A stretch of DNA of 64,000 nt from Paenibacillus radicis (ex Xue et al. 2023) (GCF_024722015.1 NZ_JANQBD010000015.1:168139-232138), one strand, 5' to 3'; positions 32,068-42,048 are shown, numbered from the stretch's first letter. The notes: generated by a model not told the origin, from the sequence alone. Program-made: numbers and translations.

Positions 32068-34122
32068 ATGACCATTGATTTATACCAAATTCCGGTTAAA
32101 GAGGTGCATGGGGTCAAGGGGAAGAAGCCGGAGGAGCTTCTGACACTAGGCATTGCTTCGGTCGGTGAGCTGCTTGATTACTATCCTTTTCGGTATGAAG
32201 ATTACACGCTGCGTGATCTGACAGAGGTGAAGGATGGGGATAAGATCACAGTCCAAGGAACCATTGCGGGAATGCCGCAGGTTCAGATGTATGGTCGAAT
32301 CAAATCAAGATTGACCTGCAAGCTTGTAGTAAACTCGCTCTTTATTACGGCTGTCTGGTTTAACAGACACTATATCAAAGATCAACTGCAGGCTGGCACT
32401 GAAATTATATTAACCGGAAAGTGGGATCAGAAAAGGCTGCACCTTACCGTATCAGAGTCACAATTTCCGGGAAAAGGGACTACGCAGATCGGAACGCTGC
32501 AGCCTGTTTATTCGGTTACCGGAGCTATATCCCAAAAATGGATGCGTCAAACAACCAAACAGGCGATTACACAATATGGCGGTCTCATTCCTGAGGTGCT
32601 TCCGCAGGAGCTGATGGACAAATATGAGCTGATGCCCCGTAAGCAAGCAGTGGCTCTGCTGCATTTACCAGGCTCCATGGCAGAGGGTTTGAGTGCACGC
32701 AAACGGATGGTATTCGAGGAGCTGTTCTTGTTTCAGCTGAAAATGCAGGCTTACCGAGCATTGAATCATGACCGGGCTGATGGGGTTGCCCATCAGCTTG
32801 ATTTGCCTGAAGTGAGGGCATTCGTACGGGCGCTCCCCTTCAAGCTTACCGATTCGCAAAAGAAGGTGCTGGCCGAAATTTTACACGACTTGCAGCAGTC
32901 CTTCTGCATGAACCGTCTGCTTCAAGGGGATGTTGGCGCTGGGAAGACTGTAGTAGCGGCAGCATCATTGTTCGCTGTTGTTAAAGCAGGCTGTCAAGGA
33001 GCGCTGATGGTGCCGACCGAAATACTTGCTGAGCAGCATAAACGGTCTCTGGAGCGTTTGTTCGAGCCGTATGGCATTAGTGTTGCACTGCTTACCGGCA
33101 GCCTGACAGACCGGCAGAGACGGGATGTATTGGCCTCTCTGCAGATGGGGTTGATCGATGTGATCGTCGGGACGCATGCCTTAATCCAGGAGGATGTATT
33201 CTTTCGCAAGCTGGGGCTCGTTGTAACCGACGAGCAGCATCGTTTCGGCGTTAATCAGCGGAGTATTTTGCGGCGCAAAGGAATGAATCCGGATGTGCTG
33301 ACGATGACAGCAACACCCATTCCGAGAACCCTGGCGATAACAGCCTTTGGAGATATGGACGTATCTACATTGAGCGAGCTGCCGAAGGGGCGCAAGCCAA
33401 TCAAAACCTATGCAGTAACTCATGATATGCTTGAAAGGGTGCTGGGCTTTATTCGTCGCGAGGCTGCCGAAGGACGGCAAGCCTATATTATTTGCCCGTT
33501 AATTGAAGAATCGGAGAAGCTGGATGTCCAGAATGCTATCGATGTGCACGCTCAATTGCAGTTCGCTTTTCCAGAATACAAGGTAGCACTCCTGCATGGG
33601 AGGATGCCTGCATCGGAAAAGGACGAGGTCATGCGTGGCTTCAGCGCAAATCAAACTCAAGTGCTTGTATCGACTACTGTAATCGAGGTTGGCGTGGACG
33701 TACCGAATGCAACTTTGATGGTTGTATATGATGCGCATCGTTTTGGTTTGTCGCAGCTTCATCAGCTTCGCGGCCGGGTTGGCCGTGGAGAACATCAATC
33801 CTACTGTGTGCTCATCGCTGATCCGAAGAATGAGGTCGGCAAGCAGCGCATGAAGGCGATGACCGACACCAACGATGGCTTTGAGATCGCGCGGCGCGAT
33901 TTGGAGCTTAGGGGCCCGGGTGATTTCTTCGGTACCAAGCAGAGTGGACTGCCGGATTTTCGGCTTGCTGATATGGTCACAGATTTTGAGGTTATGGAGC
34001 AAGCGCGCGATGAGGCGGCAGCACTCGTCCGGCATCCTGATTTTTGGACAGCCGCGGCCTATTGGAAGCAGCGTGAATATTTACAGCGAGAACATATTTT
34101 TGACAGTGAATTGTTGGATTAA
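32068..34122 (+). CDS. recG: ATP-dependent DNA helicase RecG
   Basis: 684 residues. Reverses stalled forks and resolves branched DNA. The wedge OB-fold occupies about residues 60-150; helicase motifs are GDVGAGKTVVAA (I), DEQHRFGV (II), MTATPIPRTLAI (III), VSTTVIEVGVDVPNATLMVV and LHQLRGRVGRG (VI), then the TRG motif region ELRGPGDFFGTKQSG. The ATG is one base after the degV stop, so translation is coupled. In B. subtilis sdaAB/sdaAA lie before recG; here they are missing. Confidence 0.96.
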   Translation: MTIDLYQIPVKEVHGVKGKKPEELLTLGIASVGELLDYYPFRYEDYTLRDLTEVKDGDKITVQGTIAGMPQVQMYGRIKSRLTCKLVVNSLFITAVWFNRHYIKDQLQAGTEIILTGKWDQKRLHLTVSESQFPGKGTTQIGTLQPVYSVTGAISQKWMRQTTKQAITQYGGLIPEVLPQELMDKYELMPRKQAVALLHLPGSMAEGLSARKRMVFEELFLFQLKMQAYRALNHDRADGVAHQLDLPEVRAFVRALPFKLTDSQKKVLAEILHDLQQSFCMNRLLQGDVGAGKTVVAAASLFAVVKAGCQGALMVPTEILAEQHKRSLERLFEPYGISVALLTGSLTDRQRRDVLASLQMGLIDVIVGTHALIQEDVFFRKLGLVVTDEQHRFGVNQRSILRRKGMNPDVLTMTATPIPRTLAITAFGDMDVSTLSELPKGRKPIKTYAVTHDMLERVLGFIRREAAEGRQAYIICPLIEESEKLDVQNAIDVHAQLQFAFPEYKVALLHGRMPASEKDEVMRGFSANQTQVLVSTTVIEVGVDVPNATLMVVYDAHRFGLSQLHQLRGRVGRGEHQSYCVLIADPKNEVGKQRMKAMTDTNDGFEIARRDLELRGPGDFFGTKQSGLPDFRLADMVTDFEVMEQARDEAAALVRHPDFWTAAAYWKQREYLQREHIFDSELLD

Positions 34123-34229
34123 AAGTATTGTAAAGTTTTGTCCCGTTTAATAAGACACATGTCCGAGCCTCCCGTCATAGACTTATTAGGAGTGAATTTC
34201 TCATTTCCTTGATCGGAGGTATTTGTGGC

Positions 34230-34517
34230 ATGAGCTATCAAAAGTTCGGATTTGAGCCTGCATTTGTGGAACGCGTTAAAGCGAAAATGAAAAATCCGGA
34301 TACAAAAGAACGTATCAAAATGATTCTGCAGGGCGTGACCAAGTACGATCTGCAGGACAGGGCCAAGGTGCGTCGATTTGTCGGTATGCTGGGTAAGGTG
34401 CTTGGTGAGAAATTGAGCGACAAACAGATAGAGCATATGGTGAATTTTGTGATTTCGCAAAAAATCGATCCTAACAACACATTTCATCTTATCAAGTTGT
34501 GGGGGATGTTTCGATAG
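34230..34517 (+). CDS. spoVIF: Stage VI sporulation protein F
   Basis: 95 residues. MSYQKFGFEPAFVERVKAKM, then VRRFVGMLGKVLGEKLSDKQ and VNFVISQKIDPNNTFHLIKLWGMF match the SpoVIF family, a late mother-cell protein needed for GerE-dependent coat assembly in B. subtilis (family knowledge). GGAGGT 9 bases upstream decides the start over an earlier TTG. A CATAGACTTA sequence about 60 bases upstream resembles a SigK -10 element but is not proven. A terminator follows. Confidence 0.88.
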   Translation: MSYQKFGFEPAFVERVKAKMKNPDTKERIKMILQGVTKYDLQDRAKVRRFVGMLGKVLGEKLSDKQIEHMVNFVISQKIDPNNTFHLIKLWGMFR

Positions 34518-34543
34518 CGAGAGAAAAACGGTTAAAGACTTAG

Positions 34544-34569
34544 GCAGACCAGCGGGTCTGCTTTTTTTT
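34544..34569 (+). terminator. Terminator after spoVIF
   Basis: GCAGACC and GGTCTGC form a perfect stem with a four-base loop and run into eight T. Confidence 0.92.
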
Positions 34570-34594
34570 GCGTGTTTTTGGCTGAATATGGCAT

Positions 34595-34624
34595 TTGACG
34601 GTTTGAGAAAGCGAGTGGTAAATT
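34595..34624 (+). promoter_or_regulatory. SigA-type promoter for the marR efflux operon
   Basis: TTGACG and TAAATT are separated by 18 bases; the predicted start lies about 50 bases before the marR ATG, leaving room for autoregulation by the MarR product. Confidence 0.6.
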
Positions 34625-34683
34625 TATCCCAAAGTAATTTTACCATAAAACTATTTGGTGATTAAAGGATGTGATAAATATCG

Positions 34684-35109
34684 ATGGCCATTGAGGATAG
34701 TTTGGCTCAAATCGACGAATTATTCCGAAGAGTAGCCAAGTTCAAGGATCAATTCACGGAGCAGCACAGCTTCTCACGCCAGCAAATGCTGCTGCTGATT
34801 ACGCTGCTTTGTAAGAAGAGAACTACGGTGGGTGAGCTTGCAGAGGAGCTGGGCCTGTCCACAAGTGCTACCACAATCGCTATTAATCGTCTGGTGATAT
34901 CCGGTCACATCGATAGAACTCGAGATGAAACAGACCGTCGTGTTGTATGGGTAGAGCTTACGGAACCTGCGACCGAAACCATCATGCGATTGAAGGAAAC
35001 AAGGGATCAGATTTTAATTGGCATGCTGCAAAAGCTTACGGCAGAAGAGCAGGAACAATTTATTGGTTTACTCCGAAAAATGACAACGGATTTAATTATT
35101 AAACAATGA
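34684..35109 (+). CDS. MarR-family transcriptional regulator
   Basis: 141 residues. The winged helix-turn-helix is visible as TTVGELAEELGLSTSATTIAINRLVISGHI, with the wing DETDRRVVWVELTEPA and the long dimer helices at both ends. It is the first gene of an efflux operon, so it most likely represses the pump and itself until an inducer binds (inference). GGATGTGAT lies before the ATG. Confidence 0.9.
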   Translation: MAIEDSLAQIDELFRRVAKFKDQFTEQHSFSRQQMLLLITLLCKKRTTVGELAEELGLSTSATTIAINRLVISGHIDRTRDETDRRVVWVELTEPATETIMRLKETRDQILIGMLQKLTAEEQEQFIGLLRKMTTDLIIKQ

Positions 35110-35135
35110 TTTTGAAGGATGGTGCGCTTGGGTAG

Positions 35136-35789
35136 ATGAAAAAGAAAATAATCGGATTGAGTGTTCTTGCTGTTGTTGTTATTGGAGGGGCTATCGGAGG
35201 GTTTTATTATTATCAACAGATCAGTAAATACATAAGCACGGAAGACTCCAAGGTACAAGGCGAGCTGCGAGCCATAGGCTCGATGGCGCCGGGCAAGCTG
35301 ATTGAATGGAATTATAAGGAAGGAGATACTTTCAAAAAGGGTGATGTTCTGGGTATCGTAGAGACGGCTCCCGCACGGGGTAATGTTGCCGCCACAACTC
35401 AGGACATTATCGCTCCTGATGACGGTACCATCATTCAAACAAATGCGGTTAAGGATCAGACGGTGGCAGCGGGGGCTGCATTATTAATGAGCGCTGATTT
35501 AGGGAAGCTGTATGTAACAGCGAATATTGAAGAAACAGAGCTTCATGACGTAAAGGCCGGCAATAAAGTAACGCTAACCATTGATGCTTTCCCGGGCACT
35601 GCGTTTAAAGGGCGTGTTGAAAAAATTGGTCTCGGCACGAATTCCTCCTTTTCCTTAATACCTTCTTCCAATTCGAGCGGCAGCTTTACTAAGGTTGTAC
35701 AGCGTGTACCTGTGAAAATTGCTTTGGATGATTATCAAGGAAAGCGGCTTATTCCCGGGTTGAATGCCGTCACAAAAATCGAGAGGTAG
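35136..35789 (+). CDS. HlyD/EmrA-like membrane fusion adaptor, short form
   Basis: 217 residues. One N-terminal membrane helix (about 5-27), then the first biotinyl-lipoyl half with KLIEWNYKEGDTFKKGDVLGIVE, immediately followed by the second half (IIAPDDGTIIQTNAVKDQTV) and the beta-barrel GNKVTLTIDAFPGTAFKGRVEKI. The coiled-coil hairpin normally found between the lipoyl halves is missing, typical of short Gram-positive EmrA forms that need not reach an outer membrane. It precedes its DHA2 pump by 45 bases. Confidence 0.88.
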   Translation: MKKKIIGLSVLAVVVIGGAIGGFYYYQQISKYISTEDSKVQGELRAIGSMAPGKLIEWNYKEGDTFKKGDVLGIVETAPARGNVAATTQDIIAPDDGTIIQTNAVKDQTVAAGAALLMSADLGKLYVTANIEETELHDVKAGNKVTLTIDAFPGTAFKGRVEKIGLGTNSSFSLIPSSNSSGSFTKVVQRVPVKIALDDYQGKRLIPGLNAVTKIER

Positions 35790-35834
35790 CTTCGCCGTTA
35801 CCTAGCTCAACCTCGGAGAGGAGTTACGATAGAG

Positions 35835-37448
35835 ATGACGGATCAATTAGGCGAAGCGAAGCCGGTAGCGGCTCAAGGAAACACTAATGCGCCTGTGGGC
35901 ACAGAGCCTCCTGCACGTGGAAGAGGGCTGGCCATGCTCGCCATGATTTTGGCGGTTTTTATGGCTATTCTCGATACCAGCATCGTTAATGTAGCGGTGC
36001 CTAAGATGATGGCAGTGTTCAGTGTCAGTCAGACGGAAATACAATGGGTGTTGACTGCTTATTCGCTTGTTGTAGGTGCACTGATACCGATTACCGGCTA
36101 TTTGGGTGATCGATTCGGTTATAAAAGAGTGTTTCTATATTCTGTAGCTGTATTTACTATTGGATCCGCATTATGCAGTGCGGCTTGGAGCAATAACTCG
36201 ATGATCGTTTTTCGAATTATCCAGGCCATAGGCGGAGGGGCGGTAATGCCGGTAAGTATGGTTATGCTGTTTCGTATGTTTCCGCCTGAGAAGCGGGGAA
36301 TGGCGATGGGTCTATTCGGTATTTCCGTAATGTTTGCGCCTGCAGTGGGCCCTACCCTGAGTGGCTACATAGTGGAATATTTGGATTGGCGATTAATTTT
36401 CTCCATTAATGTTCCCATAGGTATTATAGATATTTTTCTGGCTGCAACTGCTTTAAAGGAATACAAGATTGAAAACCCAGGCAAGTTTGATCTATGGGGG
36501 TTTGTGACCTCGAGCACAGGTCTTGCCACACTTTTATATGGTGTAGGGATTGTAGCAGATAAGGGCTGGAACAATACGGAAGTTATAATTTTTCTTTCAA
36601 TTGCCACTGTTTGCTTGATTGCTTTCATCATTATTGAGCTTATTGTTGAGCGGCCGATGCTGGATTTATCACTGCTCAAAAACTTCACTTTTACGCTTAC
36701 GCTGATGATTTCCAGTACGGCAATGGTTATATTGATGGGAAGCTTATTCCTGCTGCCGGTCTTTCTGGAAAATGTTGCAGGACTATCTCCGATCCAGACA
36801 GGTCTGCTTCTGCTTCCGCAAGCGATAGTATCTGGTCTGATGATGCCTATCGCTGGTGCGTTGTTTGATAAAATAGGCGCCAAGCCGCTTGCTGTTATCG
36901 GAATGATTATTACGGCTTATGGCTTGTATTTGACAAGGCAGCTGGATGTGACAACTCCATTCTCAACAATTGTTGGATGGCTAATGATTCGTGCTGTTGG
37001 TGTTGGTCTTGTTATGATGCCGGTACAAACGGCCGGGATGAATACCGTCCCTATGCACAAGATGGGGCAGGGGACAGCACTCTCGAATGCCATCAGGCAG
37101 GTTAGTGCATCGTTTGGTATCGCTTGGCTCGCGCTAATGTTCAGCAACCAGCGAATATTTCATTCGGCGGCGATGTCCGATCAGATGAACATGTTCTCGG
37201 CCTCAGTCCAGAACAATATTAGCCAAATTCAATCCCAGTATATGGCGGTGGGACAATCGTTCGGTCAAGCCCAAAGCAGCGCAATCGGTTATGTGTATGG
37301 ACAAATTCAATTACAAGCAACGGTCCAGGCTATGGACGATGTGTTTTATATGACCGCAGGCTTGGCGCTTGCTGCTGTTGTGCTGTCGATGTTCTTGAAG
37401 ACAGTAAAAAGGCCAGGGTCCTCCAAAGAGCATGTAGTGGGTGAATAG
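35835..37448 (+). CDS. DHA2-family drug:H+ antiporter (EmrB/QacA type)
   Basis: 537 residues with about 14 hydrophobic segments. Key motifs: FMAILDTSIVNVAVPKM (motif D1 in helix 1), LGDRFGYKRVFLYSVAVF (motif A) and GGGAVMPVSMVMLFRMFP with FAPAVGPTLSGYI (motif C). Exports hydrophobic compounds or antibiotics in exchange for protons; substrate unknown. GAGAGGAG lies before the ATG. Works with the adaptor encoded upstream. Confidence 0.92.
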   Translation: MTDQLGEAKPVAAQGNTNAPVGTEPPARGRGLAMLAMILAVFMAILDTSIVNVAVPKMMAVFSVSQTEIQWVLTAYSLVVGALIPITGYLGDRFGYKRVFLYSVAVFTIGSALCSAAWSNNSMIVFRIIQAIGGGAVMPVSMVMLFRMFPPEKRGMAMGLFGISVMFAPAVGPTLSGYIVEYLDWRLIFSINVPIGIIDIFLAATALKEYKIENPGKFDLWGFVTSSTGLATLLYGVGIVADKGWNNTEVIIFLSIATVCLIAFIIIELIVERPMLDLSLLKNFTFTLTLMISSTAMVILMGSLFLLPVFLENVAGLSPIQTGLLLLPQAIVSGLMMPIAGALFDKIGAKPLAVIGMIITAYGLYLTRQLDVTTPFSTIVGWLMIRAVGVGLVMMPVQTAGMNTVPMHKMGQGTALSNAIRQVSASFGIAWLALMFSNQRIFHSAAMSDQMNMFSASVQNNISQIQSQYMAVGQSFGQAQSSAIGYVYGQIQLQATVQAMDDVFYMTAGLALAAVVLSMFLKTVKRPGSSKEHVVGE

Positions 37449-37516
37449 AAAGAAACGGTCTGTTAAGAATGTCCTCGGAAAGGTTTACTATTTTTGGGCA
37501 AAGGGGTACATAAACT

Positions 37517-38746
37517 ATGAAACACAGATTTTCGGCATGGAAAAGTACAGTAGCACCTGCATCGATGATTCTTTTATGCGCTGTTGTAGCCGCGGGTTGT
37601 TCCGTTACATCTGCGAAGGAGTCGCAGCTTCGGCAGGTCAAAGTGGCGCCGGTTGCCAAGCAAGCTATGGAGGGGCTCGTTGAACAGGATGCGGATGTCG
37701 TATCCTCCTCCCAGGTGAATGTTACTGTCAAAGTAGGCGGCGATGTCCAGCAGCTGCTCAAAAAGCGCGGTGAGCCTGTTCGCCAAGGAGAGGTCATCCT
37801 GAAGCTGGATACAGCGGACATGGAGCGTTCAAAGCGAAAAACGGAGCTTACGCGCGAGGGGTTGCAATCACAGCTTGTTAAAACACGTGAAGATGTGGCT
37901 ACGAATAAAGCGGTATTAAAAAATACTATTGGCAAATTGGGAATGCAAATCGCGGATCTCGAAAAAGCTTACAATAATTTAAGAAATGATTATGATCAAG
38001 GGATTGCTGCAAAAAGCCAATTGGAGAAAGCTGAAACACAGTGGAAAACTGCAATATTGGATCTCGATACGGCTCAGAAGCAGCTGGCTAATTTGGAGGC
38101 AACGGATCCGCTTGCGACATTGAAAATTCAATTGGAAACCACGGAGGTAGGGGTTGAGGATATCAATAAAACGATCTCCGATCTCGAAGTGAAGGCGCCG
38201 ATCAGCGGTATCTTGACGGATCTGTTTCCTGAGCAGGGTATGTCCATTCAGTCGGGCTATGTTGCCGGTGTTATTCAACAGCTCGATCCTGTGAAAATCC
38301 ACTCTGATCTTACGGAAGCCCAAGTGAAACTTGCAAGAGGTAAGTCAGAAGTAAGCTTTACGCTCCCTGGCAGCAATGATAAATTTCAAGGAGCGGTTAC
38401 TTATTTAGCGGATGTTATGAGCCCTCAGAGCAAAACATTTGTAATGGAGCTGACCGCTAAAAATGATGGCTTCAAGCTGAAGCCGGGCACACGCGTGAAG
38501 CTGCTGTTGGGTGACGGGGGCAAACAGGATGCGTTGGCTTTACCGACCTCCGCCGTTGCTCAGGAAGGTAATGAGATGTACGCTTATGTGCTGGCAGGCG
38601 AGCAGGTCGAGAAACGAAAAGTCACGCTCGGCCGCGCGGTAAACGGCTATCGTGAGGTCGTAAGCGGTTTGAAGGAAGGGGAGCAAATTGTCATTTCGGT
38701 CGGGCAGGGCTTGCTGGACAAAGAAAAGGTGGAAATCATCAAATGA
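37517..38746 (+). CDS. Lipoprotein membrane fusion adaptor (RND/MacA-like)
   Basis: 409 residues. Signal peptide with a lipobox AVVAAGC (lipidated Cys28). The fold is a periplasmic-adaptor type: first lipoyl half (GGDVQQLLKKRGEPVRQGEVILKLD), a coiled-coil hairpin from about 95 to 215, second half (LEVKAPISGILTDLFPEQG) and a barrel (LKPGTRVKLLL). This is a second adaptor in an operon whose pump already has one; no RND or ABC partner is encoded next to it. The stop overlaps a possible earlier start of the next gene (ATGA). Confidence 0.85.
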   Translation: MKHRFSAWKSTVAPASMILLCAVVAAGCSVTSAKESQLRQVKVAPVAKQAMEGLVEQDADVVSSSQVNVTVKVGGDVQQLLKKRGEPVRQGEVILKLDTADMERSKRKTELTREGLQSQLVKTREDVATNKAVLKNTIGKLGMQIADLEKAYNNLRNDYDQGIAAKSQLEKAETQWKTAILDLDTAQKQLANLEATDPLATLKIQLETTEVGVEDINKTISDLEVKAPISGILTDLFPEQGMSIQSGYVAGVIQQLDPVKIHSDLTEAQVKLARGKSEVSFTLPGSNDKFQGAVTYLADVMSPQSKTFVMELTAKNDGFKLKPGTRVKLLLGDGGKQDALALPTSAVAQEGNEMYAYVLAGEQVEKRKVTLGRAVNGYREVVSGLKEGEQIVISVGQGLLDKEKVEIIK

Positions 38747-38775
38747 ATAAAGCGGGATCAGGGAGAGGATCAGCT

Positions 38776-40548
38776 ATGAATAAGAAAAAAAATCAAATGC
38801 TAGTCATGCTTCTTACTACAGCACTATGCTTTTCAATACCATATACAGGTTCGGCTGCCTCTGCTGCTGCTTTGGAAGTGGGTGCTCAATTAACCTTGCC
38901 GGCTGCTTTGACGAATGAGCTTCAATTAGAGGTAAAAAGCTTGCTTAACGAGCATACATATAGCGGAACACGTATTGCTGCGGTTGTAAAATTAACGAAT
39001 CATTCGAGTTCTTTGGCCCGCGTTCCGGACGGCGAGCTCAGAGCGGTTATGAATGATGACAAAGCTTTCGTCCTTCGTCCTAGCGCGAATAATGTCAAGG
39101 CTGTGGAAAGTGGCGCAACGGTTGAGCTGAGTTATATGGTACTGCTGGACCGCAAGCAGGATATCACTTTGAATGAGCTGGCTTGGGTTGATATTAATAA
39201 GGATGTATATCCGAAGGTGGAAACGACGCTTCTGTCCGTACCTGTTAAGGGGTTAAGCTGGAAAGGAATTGACGATTCTTTATCTGAACCGGAATTTACG
39301 AAAAAATGGGAGGAATCCTTTTCAATTCCTTCCTTAGCCTCGCCGCTTGTTTATACACCTATTCGCTTGACAGAAGAGCGTGATGGGACGAAGCGGGTAC
39401 AGCTGCTAACACTGCGTGTCCAAAATCCAAGTGATCGGACAGAGCTGATACCTGACTTTACGATCAATGGCAGATCTGACAAGCAGATTTATGCAGGCAA
39501 TCGTGCTGATAAAAGTGTAAAATCTCTGGATGCAGGCTCCCAGAAATATATGTACTTTTCGATTCCTACCGACCAGGATACGGTTCTGACCGGCCTGAAT
39601 ATAATGACACCGGAAAGCTACCAGCCCGCAGCACGCACCGCAGATGCTGAGCTGCCGCCAGCAGTCAGCTATTCCGTGGGCAGGCTGCATATAGGGCTCT
39701 CTGCTGTAACAGGATCGCAGCCGGTGGCGGAAGCTACAGAGCTGATAGCGCCAAATTACTCCTTGCAGCAGCCGCTAGCTTTTGATCCTCTGAATGTCAT
39801 AGTCGATCCTGCGCTTGCCGTTTCTGTAATGCATGTCCAGATATTTGAAAATGAAGGTCAAGGCTACAAAACTGCAGTTGTCAAACTAAAAATGACTAAC
39901 AGCAGCAGCAAGCCGTTGACCGTACCGGACTTTGGCACAGAGCTTGTTTCAACTGCCGGAAGCGCTTATAGCGGCAAGAAGCCGACTTCCAAGATTGAGG
40001 TTGCGCCTAATGCGAGCCTGGTGGTAGCCTATACCTTCTTATTGCCATTATCTGAACAAAATAGACAATTTTCATTGCGTGTTTATGACGAACAAACAGC
40101 GGCTCCTTACAAGACGGTGATAGCGCGTGCTGATCTTCAGGTAGAAAGGGAGCTTGAAGTTCCTGCCAATCAATTATCGTTGTACCCTTATGATATTGAT
40201 TTGAAAAACTGGTCTGTCAGCAATTATGTGTTAAGTAATGCAGCCACCTTTACACTAAACTATACCTACAAGCTAAAGCTGGATTTGGATGTGCATCCGA
40301 CTGATAATCTTGTTACAAATACAGCATTTTCGAAGCTTGCTTTTGAGCTGGAAAATACGGATGGAAAAAAGGTCGCTTCCAAAATCGTAGATTTGGCAGG
40401 GGAGAACCGGATTATTAATGGCAGCCAGATCTATTATCTAAACACTGCATTATCCGAGCAGCTGGAATACCCGCTTACCCTTAAATTGTACGAAATGATT
40501 GATACGCCATCGGGACCCGCAAGACGTTTGCTGAAGGTGTTAAAATAA
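38776..40548 (+). CDS. Secreted protein with repeated beta-sandwich domains, unknown
   Basis: 590 residues, not recognised. Signal peptide MNKKKNQMLVMLLTTALCFS up to about SAASA. Inside are at least three similar segments of about 110 residues with a pattern resembling DUF4352-like domains: VVKLTNHSSSLARVPDGEL, LRVQNPSDRTELIPDFTI, LKMTNSSSKPLTVPDFGTEL, each followed by a V/ELSYMVLL-like strand (YMYFSIP, VVAYTFLLP). It closes the marR-pump operon, so it may be a surface partner of the efflux system (inference). GGGAGAGG lies 7 bases before this ATG; an in-frame ATG 33 bases earlier overlaps the previous stop and is the alternative start. Confidence 0.75.
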   Translation: MNKKKNQMLVMLLTTALCFSIPYTGSAASAAALEVGAQLTLPAALTNELQLEVKSLLNEHTYSGTRIAAVVKLTNHSSSLARVPDGELRAVMNDDKAFVLRPSANNVKAVESGATVELSYMVLLDRKQDITLNELAWVDINKDVYPKVETTLLSVPVKGLSWKGIDDSLSEPEFTKKWEESFSIPSLASPLVYTPIRLTEERDGTKRVQLLTLRVQNPSDRTELIPDFTINGRSDKQIYAGNRADKSVKSLDAGSQKYMYFSIPTDQDTVLTGLNIMTPESYQPAARTADAELPPAVSYSVGRLHIGLSAVTGSQPVAEATELIAPNYSLQQPLAFDPLNVIVDPALAVSVMHVQIFENEGQGYKTAVVKLKMTNSSSKPLTVPDFGTELVSTAGSAYSGKKPTSKIEVAPNASLVVAYTFLLPLSEQNRQFSLRVYDEQTAAPYKTVIARADLQVERELEVPANQLSLYPYDIDLKNWSVSNYVLSNAATFTLNYTYKLKLDLDVHPTDNLVTNTAFSKLAFELENTDGKKVASKIVDLAGENRIINGSQIYYLNTALSEQLEYPLTLKLYEMIDTPSGPARRLLKVLK

Positions 40549-40580
40549 TCAAATCAACGAATATTGAAGTATTGAAAATG

Positions 40581-40606
40581 AAGTCCTCAATTGAGGGCTT
40601 TTTTTT
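40581..40606 (+). terminator. Terminator of the efflux operon
   Basis: AAGTCCTC and GAGGGCTT (one G-U pair) around AATT, followed by eight T; outer arms AATATTGAA / TTCAATATT extend the structure. Confidence 0.88.
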
Positions 40607-40707
40607 CAATATTGATGCTGGCCTCATTTCCATTTATACTGAATCTATCTATTAAGAAATAAATAGGGACAATTTGAAAGATTTATAGAAATTAAGGAGG
40701 ATTGACA

Positions 40708-42048
40708 TTGCTTCCAATAGAACCGAACGATAAAGAACAAGAAACGGGTAAACCAATGACTCGCAGACAAATGTTAGCTTCATTAGGAGCGGCCGGCGTA
40801 CTGCTTGCAGCAGGAGCAGGATTTCCTGGGGAGGCTCGTGCAGCTACGACTATTCCTGTCATAGATACGAGCTTTTATTATAATGTTAAAGATTATGGAG
40901 CTCAAGGAAATGGCCGTTATGGACAAGATGATGCACCTTATATACAAGCTGCCATTAATGCTGCCTCAGCTGATAAAGGCGGGACGGTGTACCTCCCACC
41001 GGGAGATTATGTTATAAAATCCAGCTTGTTTATGCGCTCGAAAGTGCATCTTCTTGGTGCAGGAGCAGGAGTGACTATTATCAGGTCGATAGATACCAAT
41101 CTGCATATGATCAAGAGCGGTTCGGACAGCAAGCATTTTTCTATAGACAGCCTTACATTTGAAGGAAGCGGGATTGTTAGTACCTCATTATCATCCATTT
41201 TCGAATGCGGCATTTATATTTTTGATTCGGAGCATGTTCGGATTAACCGCTGCTTGTTCAACAGAGTTACGAAAGGCATACATGTGGAGCGCTCCCAGCA
41301 TGTTAATGTCACCAATTGTATATTTACGCTCATCGTGGGAACGGAAAACCCTAATGAGGGATATGGTATTGTTGTTGAAGGTGGAAGCAATAATATATTA
41401 CAAACAAATAAATTCAAAAATGTGAACAAAAATGCCATTTATGTAACTGCAGGAAGCAGCTATTCAATAATTGCCGATAATGTAATCGAAGGTTGTAAAG
41501 ATGCAGCCATATTGGTTACTTCGAAGCTGAAGGCGTGCTCCTATCATTTAATACAAGGGAATTTGATCTCTGGGGCGAATTTGGGCGATCAGGAGTTTAG
41601 CTGCACCTTTGGGATACGACTGAAAGATTATTGCACTTATAATACAGTTGTAAATAATATTATATCCCGCTCAGCCTCAGGCGGAATTCAGTTGGATGCA
41701 GCAGATAATGGCGGTGATGACCGTCCATTTGGTAACACTGTCACAAGCAATACAATCAATACTACACCACTTGGTATTTCCGTATTCAATGGAGATGCGA
41801 ATACCGTAAAAAGCAATGAGGTGCGTTGGACAGAAACAGGGATTTTGCTAGATACAGTTGGAGTCGGATCGGCCTCTTCCGCCAAACAAAATATTGTTAC
41901 CGGCAACAGTATATTTCAAAGCTCCAAAGCAGCTGTAAGAGTTGGTTCTGCACGCTGTCAGAGCAATACGGTTTTCGGTAATGCGGGGTTTGACAATATA
42001 GCCGGATTATCCGATTCAGGAACGGATACAGCGACTGTAGGATTTTAG
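40708..42048 (+). CDS. Secreted right-handed beta-helix protein (pectate-lyase-like fold)
   Basis: 446 residues. A twin-arginine-like export signal (MTRRQMLASLGAAGVLLAAGAG) is followed by YYNVKDYGAQGNGRYGQDDAPYIQAAINAA and GGTVYLPPGDY, the start of the pectate lyase/GH28-like superfamily fold, then repeated coils with INRCLFNRVTKG, NVTNCIFT, ADNVIEGCKDAAI and NTVTSNTINTTPLG. Catalytic residues of a given lyase cannot be named, so the substrate (plant or own polysaccharide) is unknown. The start is TTG with AAGGAGG 7 bases upstream. Transcribed alone. Confidence 0.85.
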   Translation: MLPIEPNDKEQETGKPMTRRQMLASLGAAGVLLAAGAGFPGEARAATTIPVIDTSFYYNVKDYGAQGNGRYGQDDAPYIQAAINAASADKGGTVYLPPGDYVIKSSLFMRSKVHLLGAGAGVTIIRSIDTNLHMIKSGSDSKHFSIDSLTFEGSGIVSTSLSSIFECGIYIFDSEHVRINRCLFNRVTKGIHVERSQHVNVTNCIFTLIVGTENPNEGYGIVVEGGSNNILQTNKFKNVNKNAIYVTAGSSYSIIADNVIEGCKDAAILVTSKLKACSYHLIQGNLISGANLGDQEFSCTFGIRLKDYCTYNTVVNNIISRSASGGIQLDAADNGGDDRPFGNTVTSNTINTTPLGISVFNGDANTVKSNEVRWTETGILLDTVGVGSASSAKQNIVTGNSIFQSSKAAVRVGSARCQSNTVFGNAGFDNIAGLSDSGTDTATVGF

